A stretch of 16,057 bases of DNA. Origin: an uncultured Eggerthella sp. (GTDB lineage: Bacteria > Actinomycetota > Coriobacteriia > Coriobacteriales > Eggerthellaceae). Below are positions 13,068 through 16,057 of this stretch, piece after piece. Location: the NCBI GenBank assembly GCA_900542065.1, contig UQLU01000017.1, positions 1 through 16,057 of the forward strand. The letters are read 5' to 3'. The position numbers and the translations under genes were made by a program. Each line of letters opens with the position of its first letter. Position 1 is the first letter of the stretch. The notes beneath the pieces were generated by a model, which was not told the DNA's origin, made no database searches, and saw only the letters and a program-made list of their open reading frames with translations.

Positions 13068-13107
13068 ATCCCCTTGTTCAATGGTATTTGGACGAGGGGA
13101 TTTTTTG
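13068..13107 (+). terminator. rho-independent terminator after the SDR gene
   Basis: ATCCCCTTGTTC (13068-13079) pairs with GGACGAGGGGAT around a 10-nt loop, with a run of six T directly behind. Confidence 0.88.
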
Positions 13108-13144
13108 TTCGATGGTGTCTCGATTACCAATTCTGCGATTTCCC

Positions 13145-13171
13145 TCCCTAATCGATTGCACCAATTAGGGA
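13145..13171. repeat. 8-bp inverted repeat in the gap before the DUF454 gene
   Basis: TCCCTAAT (13145-13152) and ATTAGGGA (13164-13171) are exact complements separated by 11 bp. It lies between a terminator and the next start codon, so it could be an operator or a small hairpin. No clear promoter was identified beside it. Confidence 0.35.
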
Positions 13172-13312
13172 ATACTAAAACCTTTCATCGTTTTATAGAT
13201 GGTCTTTTATAGCTCTTTGCTACTCTTTCAAATTAGTAAAGCGTGCTTGTTGTAGAGGCATGCTAAAAAAACGCTTTTGATGTTGCAAATCTCATTCAAA
13301 GATGGAGTTGGT

Positions 13313-13705
13313 ATGGGCAAGCTAATAATTCGCATCGTGTGTATACCGCTTGGTTGCATTTGTGCTGCGCTAGGAATTATTGGAATGTTTGTTCCAGTGC
13401 TTCCAACTACTCCGTTTCTTTTATTGGCAGGTTTTTTGTTTGCGCGTTCCTCAAAACGTCTTAACACGTGGCTAACATCAACTCGTGCCTGGAAAACCTA
13501 TGTTCAGCCTTTTGTTGAAAAGCGCGCAATTCCTGCGGCCACTAAGGCACGTATCCTGATTGTCTCCTGTGCGGTTATGGCAATTAGTGCCTACGCAGTA
13601 AAGGACATTGCAGGGATCAACTTCGTGGTGTGGTTCACCTTAGAACTGGTTTTGCTCTGGCTGCTCTATCTTATGTTTGTACGTATTCCAAGTTCTTCGG
13701 AGTAG
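13313..13705 (+). CDS. DUF454/YbaN-type inner membrane protein
   Basis: The start at ATG 13313 is chosen (TGGAG six bases before) over upstream TTG/ATG codons that add a polar, non-conserved lead. The 130-aa product begins with a hydrophobic helix followed by the family signature GMFVPVLPTTPFLLLAGFLF, then ARSSKRLNTWL. The conserved NTWLTSTRAWKTYVQPF-like region comes next, and two further helices (ILIVSCAVMAISAYAV; FVVWFTLELVLLWLLYLMFV). It is a normal-sized member of the family, whose function is not established. It stands alone, convergent with the CoaX-like gene. Confidence 0.85.
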   Translation: MGKLIIRIVCIPLGCICAALGIIGMFVPVLPTTPFLLLAGFLFARSSKRLNTWLTSTRAWKTYVQPFVEKRAIPAATKARILIVSCAVMAISAYAVKDIAGINFVVWFTLELVLLWLLYLMFVRIPSSSE

Positions 13706-13782
13706 CAGCTAATAATTGCTAAATACTCGTTGTCCGAAAGGCAATCTACAAAACGTTAGTGCAACTACGAAAACCAGCATTG

Positions 13783-14598
13783 TTACGATTTAGTATTTCG
13801 ATCGTAGAGAAGTTTTAATCCGTAGAGCGTTAGATTTTCTGCTGTTTCGTCAATGGTTTGAGAAAGCGTTTTTATCAGTTTTGCATCAGCACCTGCTGCG
13901 ACAACTTTGGTCTTATAGCCAAGCTCGCGCCAGATATATGTGACAAGACCATCTATACGAGCAACTTCTCCCAGCACTACGCCAGCTTGTACTGCTTCGC
14001 GGGTGGATTTACCGATGGCTTTTTTGGGTGCTTTCAAATCAACTACAGGTATTTTTGCAGCGGCATTGGCAAGTTCTTTTGCAGATGTTTCCAACCCGGG
14101 GGCTATAATGCCGCCTTCAAATTCGCCTTTATCATTAATTACTTCAAAGGTTGTGGTGGTTTCGAGATTGATAACAATCAGGGGAGCACCAAATAGATCA
14201 CGCGCACCTACCATTTCGGCGATACGATCGGCACCTAGTTCTGAAGGATCGCTGTAGCCTAGCTTAATTCCTGTTTTCAGGCCAGGACCAACTACCAAAG
14301 GCCTACGCTCGCAGGTTAGAGTAAGTGCTGAAATCCATGCGTTGGTAATGGGCGGTGCAACTGAGGCGATAATGCTTCCTTTTGGAGCAAGATCTTGTTG
14401 CGTTAAACCAAGCTTCTTTACTTCTTTGTTGTAGGAAAGTGAGGAAGTGAAATTCATTAGGATTGTTTGAACTTCACTTACCGTAATGGTGGATGGGGTA
14501 GTAACTATCCATTTTGCTAGGAGAGATTCATTGTTATAAAGTCCGATTTTGGTAACAGTGTTGCCAATGTTTACCGCAAGCATAGATGACTGAGCCAT
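13783..14598 (-). CDS. CoaX-like protein (type III pantothenate kinase fold) with altered active-site motifs
   Basis: The start at 14598 (MAQSSMLAVNIGNT) is chosen: GAGG lies five bases upstream, and the 271-aa length fits type III pantothenate kinases, the ATP-dependent first enzyme of coenzyme A synthesis. Overall order of motifs is kept: xGNT near the front, GYSDPSELGADR (114-125, including the GADR catalytic Asp), the acetate-kinase-like second motif at 141-151, EGGIIAPGLETSAKEL and a C-terminal V-A-A-G-A. But the N-terminal Asp of DxGNT is Asn (N10), the DFGTATTF-type motif reads NLETTTTF (Asp to Asn at 144, Gly to Glu at 146), and the TGG of the adenosine motif reads AGA. Kinase activity is therefore doubtful. 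It is divergent from yfcE. Confidence 0.8.
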   Translation of the reverse strand: MAQSSMLAVNIGNTVTKIGLYNNESLLAKWIVTTPSTITVSEVQTILMNFTSSLSYNKEVKKLGLTQQDLAPKGSIIASVAPPITNAWISALTLTCERRPLVVGPGLKTGIKLGYSDPSELGADRIAEMVGARDLFGAPLIVINLETTTTFEVINDKGEFEGGIIAPGLETSAKELANAAAKIPVVDLKAPKKAIGKSTREAVQAGVVLGEVARIDGLVTYIWRELGYKTKVVAAGADAKLIKTLSQTIDETAENLTLYGLKLLYDRNTKS

Positions 14599-14614
14599 TA
14601 CAACCTCAATTTCG

Positions 14615-14624
14615 TTGACGTCAA
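14615..14624. promoter_or_regulatory. TTGACGTCAA palindrome between divergent genes
   Basis: A perfect 10-bp palindrome lies in the 109-bp gap between the CoaX-like gene and yfcE. On each strand it contains a consensus-like -35 box (TTGACG), so it may serve as promoter element, operator or both. A TATAAG follows on the plus strand, but at a short 14-bp spacing. Confidence 0.35.
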
Positions 14625-14707
14625 TAAAAAGTAGTATAAGGTAAACGTAAAACTTAACGAAGAAAACCAAAGGGACCTTACGACAAGATTTATCCGAAAG
14701 GGATCTC

Positions 14708-15331
14708 ATGAAAATTCTTATCGCATCAGATATTCATGGTTCGGCGTACTGGACGAAGCAACTCCTAAAGATGGCAGAAAATCAGCAGCCTGACAAAATC
14801 ATTTTGTTGGGGGATCTTCTGTATCACGGTCCACGAAACGATTTTCCAAAAGACTATGCTCCTAAAGAGGTTATCCCTCTTCTCAATGATCTTGCTAAAT
14901 CAGGGAATCTAATTGCAGTGCGTGGGAATTGTGATGCCGAAGTGGATCAGATGGTTTTAGATTTTCCCTGCATGGCGGATTATGCACAAATAGTAGACGA
15001 GCAAGGACGCACGTTATTTCTTACCCATGGACATATATATGGAACTGGTTTGCATGGAAGCAGTATGAATATGCCGCAATTGCCTGAAGGCTCAGCATTC
15101 ATATATGGACATACTCACATAAAGGTAAATGAAGCAATGGGAAAGAGCGCATCTACGGATGGTTCGGACGAAGATGCTGTAGCAAAACAAATTTCAGACG
15201 ATAGTAAGGTATGGGTATTTAATCCAGGGAGTGTATCTCTTCCGAAAGATAACAGTAATAGTGTTGGAATATACGATAGCGCAAAGCCAATAAATGATGC
15301 TTTTAGTTATCTTTACTTAGAAGACCTATGA
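14708..15331 (+). CDS. yfcE: YfcE/MJ0936-type metallophosphoesterase
   Basis: The 207-aa protein shows all metal ligands of the calcineurin-like YfcE family: D8 and H10 (SDIHG), D36 (GDLLYHG), N74 (GNCD), H107/H109 (THGH) and H135/H137 (GHTH). NPGSVSLPK near the end is also characteristic. These Mn-dependent cytosolic enzymes cleave phosphodiesters in vitro; the physiological substrate is uncertain. It is about 20 residues longer than the usual ~184, due to a polar insertion (ASTDGSDEDAVAKQISDD, residues ~148-165) between GHTH and NPGS. AAAGGGATC precedes the ATG. The next gene begins 34 bp after its stop, so the two are probably co-transcribed. Confidence 0.88.
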   Translation: MKILIASDIHGSAYWTKQLLKMAENQQPDKIILLGDLLYHGPRNDFPKDYAPKEVIPLLNDLAKSGNLIAVRGNCDAEVDQMVLDFPCMADYAQIVDEQGRTLFLTHGHIYGTGLHGSSMNMPQLPEGSAFIYGHTHIKVNEAMGKSASTDGSDEDAVAKQISDDSKVWVFNPGSVSLPKDNSNSVGIYDSAKPINDAFSYLYLEDL

Positions 15332-15365
15332 TTAATTCGGAAAGTTAAAACAACGGAGCACCATC

Positions 15366-15770
15366 ATGCTTACCTTTAGGGAACTTCCAAAAACCGACAT
15401 GCACACCGTCTTTGTTCCTGTGGAACTGCAGACTGACATCATGCATCAGCTGAATCTTGATTGCATTGCATACACCGGCAAACGATGGAATCAATATCAG
15501 CCGAAAGACTATGAAAAGGAATTGGGCGAATCGAAGACCTTCTACAGTAATTACAGATTCGGAAACAGATACTGCATGCTTCAGGTTCCATTTAGCCCTG
15601 CTGATTTCTATCAGCATACTCTCCAGTTTTTTGGTCCCACGCAGGACCCAGAACTGCGCATCCGAACACAAAAAGAAGCTGCTCGCACCATGCACTACTA
15701 TCACACGTATGTAGAACCGAATGAAGTAAACATAGAACCGAATGATGCAAGCTTAAAAGACCGCCCGTAA
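15366..15770 (+). CDS. 134-aa hypothetical protein
   Basis: CGGAG lies eight bases before the ATG. The product (MLTFRELPKTDMHTVFVPVE...) is soluble and rich in aromatic residues, His and Gln (RWNQYQPKDYEKELG, TFYSNYRFGNRYCML, FYQHTLQFFG). It has no signal peptide or membrane helix, and the C-terminal part is polar (PNEVNIEPNDASLKDRP). No family recognised. Its closeness to yfcE suggests a shared transcript. No terminator was found directly after it. Confidence 0.65.
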   Translation: MLTFRELPKTDMHTVFVPVELQTDIMHQLNLDCIAYTGKRWNQYQPKDYEKELGESKTFYSNYRFGNRYCMLQVPFSPADFYQHTLQFFGPTQDPELRIRTQKEAARTMHYYHTYVEPNEVNIEPNDASLKDRP

Positions 15771-16011
15771 CGATGCGGAAAGGTTGTAAGTCTTAGCAAA
15801 AGGTAAGGAAACGAGCAGAAACAATTAACATTGTGAACAAATTTTGAAGAACTAATTTAGAGTCTAGCAATCCTGAAAAGCACTGGTAATATGTACAAAC
15901 CCTCTGACGAGGGAAGGAGATTTTAACTACTCCGAATACGGTGTTTAAGCACTAAGAAATTAACTTCGTAAAGTGAATTTCAACTTTCGAAAAAATTTCT
16001 AAAAAAAGTTG

Positions 16012-16040
16012 TTGACACGGGTGTTGGACAAGAGTAAATT
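16012..16040 (+). promoter_or_regulatory. strong stable-RNA-type promoter at the window edge
   Basis: TTGACA, a 17-bp gap and TAAATT are preceded by A/T tracts (AAAAAATTTCTAAAAAAAGTT, within 15990-16010) like an UP element, and followed by a GC-rich TTGCGCGAGCG. This is the form I expect before rRNA or tRNA operons. The 230 bp before it (15771-16000) hold no gene, only a small CCCTC/GAGGG hairpin at 15900-15913. Confidence 0.7.
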
Positions 16041-16057
16041 ATCTCCTTGCGCGAGCG

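Noticed and set aside
14599..14709. 37-residue hydrophobic N-terminal extension of the CoaX-like protein
   Set aside because: It would overlap the yfcE start region and the divergent promoter; GAGG before the ATG at 14598 and family length favour the shorter form.

Overview
The window looks like a chromosome fragment of a low-to-medium GC actinobacterium. A Coriobacteriia (Atopobium/Olsenella-like) host is my inference. It rests on an actinobacterial-type integration host factor (mihF), surface proteins with a 'HTHNW...C-x-C-G' tail, many lineage-restricted small proteins, and an rRNA-style promoter at the right edge. No rRNA, tRNA or cas gene is present to settle the taxonomy.

Left part (1-3904) is the anomalous region. 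Three near-identical copies of a 36-bp sequence with the form of a type II CRISPR repeat (begins GTTTTGG, ends TCAAAC) lie at 81-116, 1361-1396 and 3869-3904. Instead of ~30-bp spacers they are separated by 1,244 and 2,472 bp of gene-bearing DNA, and genes are cut at the repeat edges. Copy 1 abuts a headless C-terminal coding fragment. Copy 2 lies between the headless C-terminal half of a phage minor-capsid/JAB-domain protein (with a small immunity-like gene after it) and the headless tail of a membrane-anchored surface protein. Copy 3 removes the last residues of mihF. Either the contig is a chimera assembled through CRISPR spacers that match these sequences, or it is a real and unusual 'array' with kilobase inserts. 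The second insert also carries a perfect 27-bp hairpin, a membrane protein with a Ser/Gly stalk and a Cys-knuckle tail, two strong tandem hairpins, and a decayed gene bracketed by 20-bp inverted repeats.

Middle part (3905-9313) holds mostly small, poorly characterised genes: a frameshifted remnant, a frameshifted membrane-ankyrin gene flanked by imperfect direct repeats, a 106-aa orphan, a DUF1919 protein, a queuosine-precursor transporter with a possible preQ1-like leader, and several short orphan or membrane proteins on both strands.

Right part (9314-16057) is ordinary chromosomal housekeeping: a PaaI-like thioesterase whose 3' end runs into a 23-bp tandem repeat, a Bcr/CflA-type MFS transporter, a coiled-coil lipoprotein, an SDR oxidoreductase, a DUF454 membrane protein, a CoaX-like protein that has lost key kinase residues, divergent from a YfcE-type phosphoesterase and a 134-aa orphan. 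The window ends in a strong promoter of the type that drives stable RNA. Apart from yfcE and the 134-aa gene, most genes appear to be transcribed singly, separated by hairpins or terminators.
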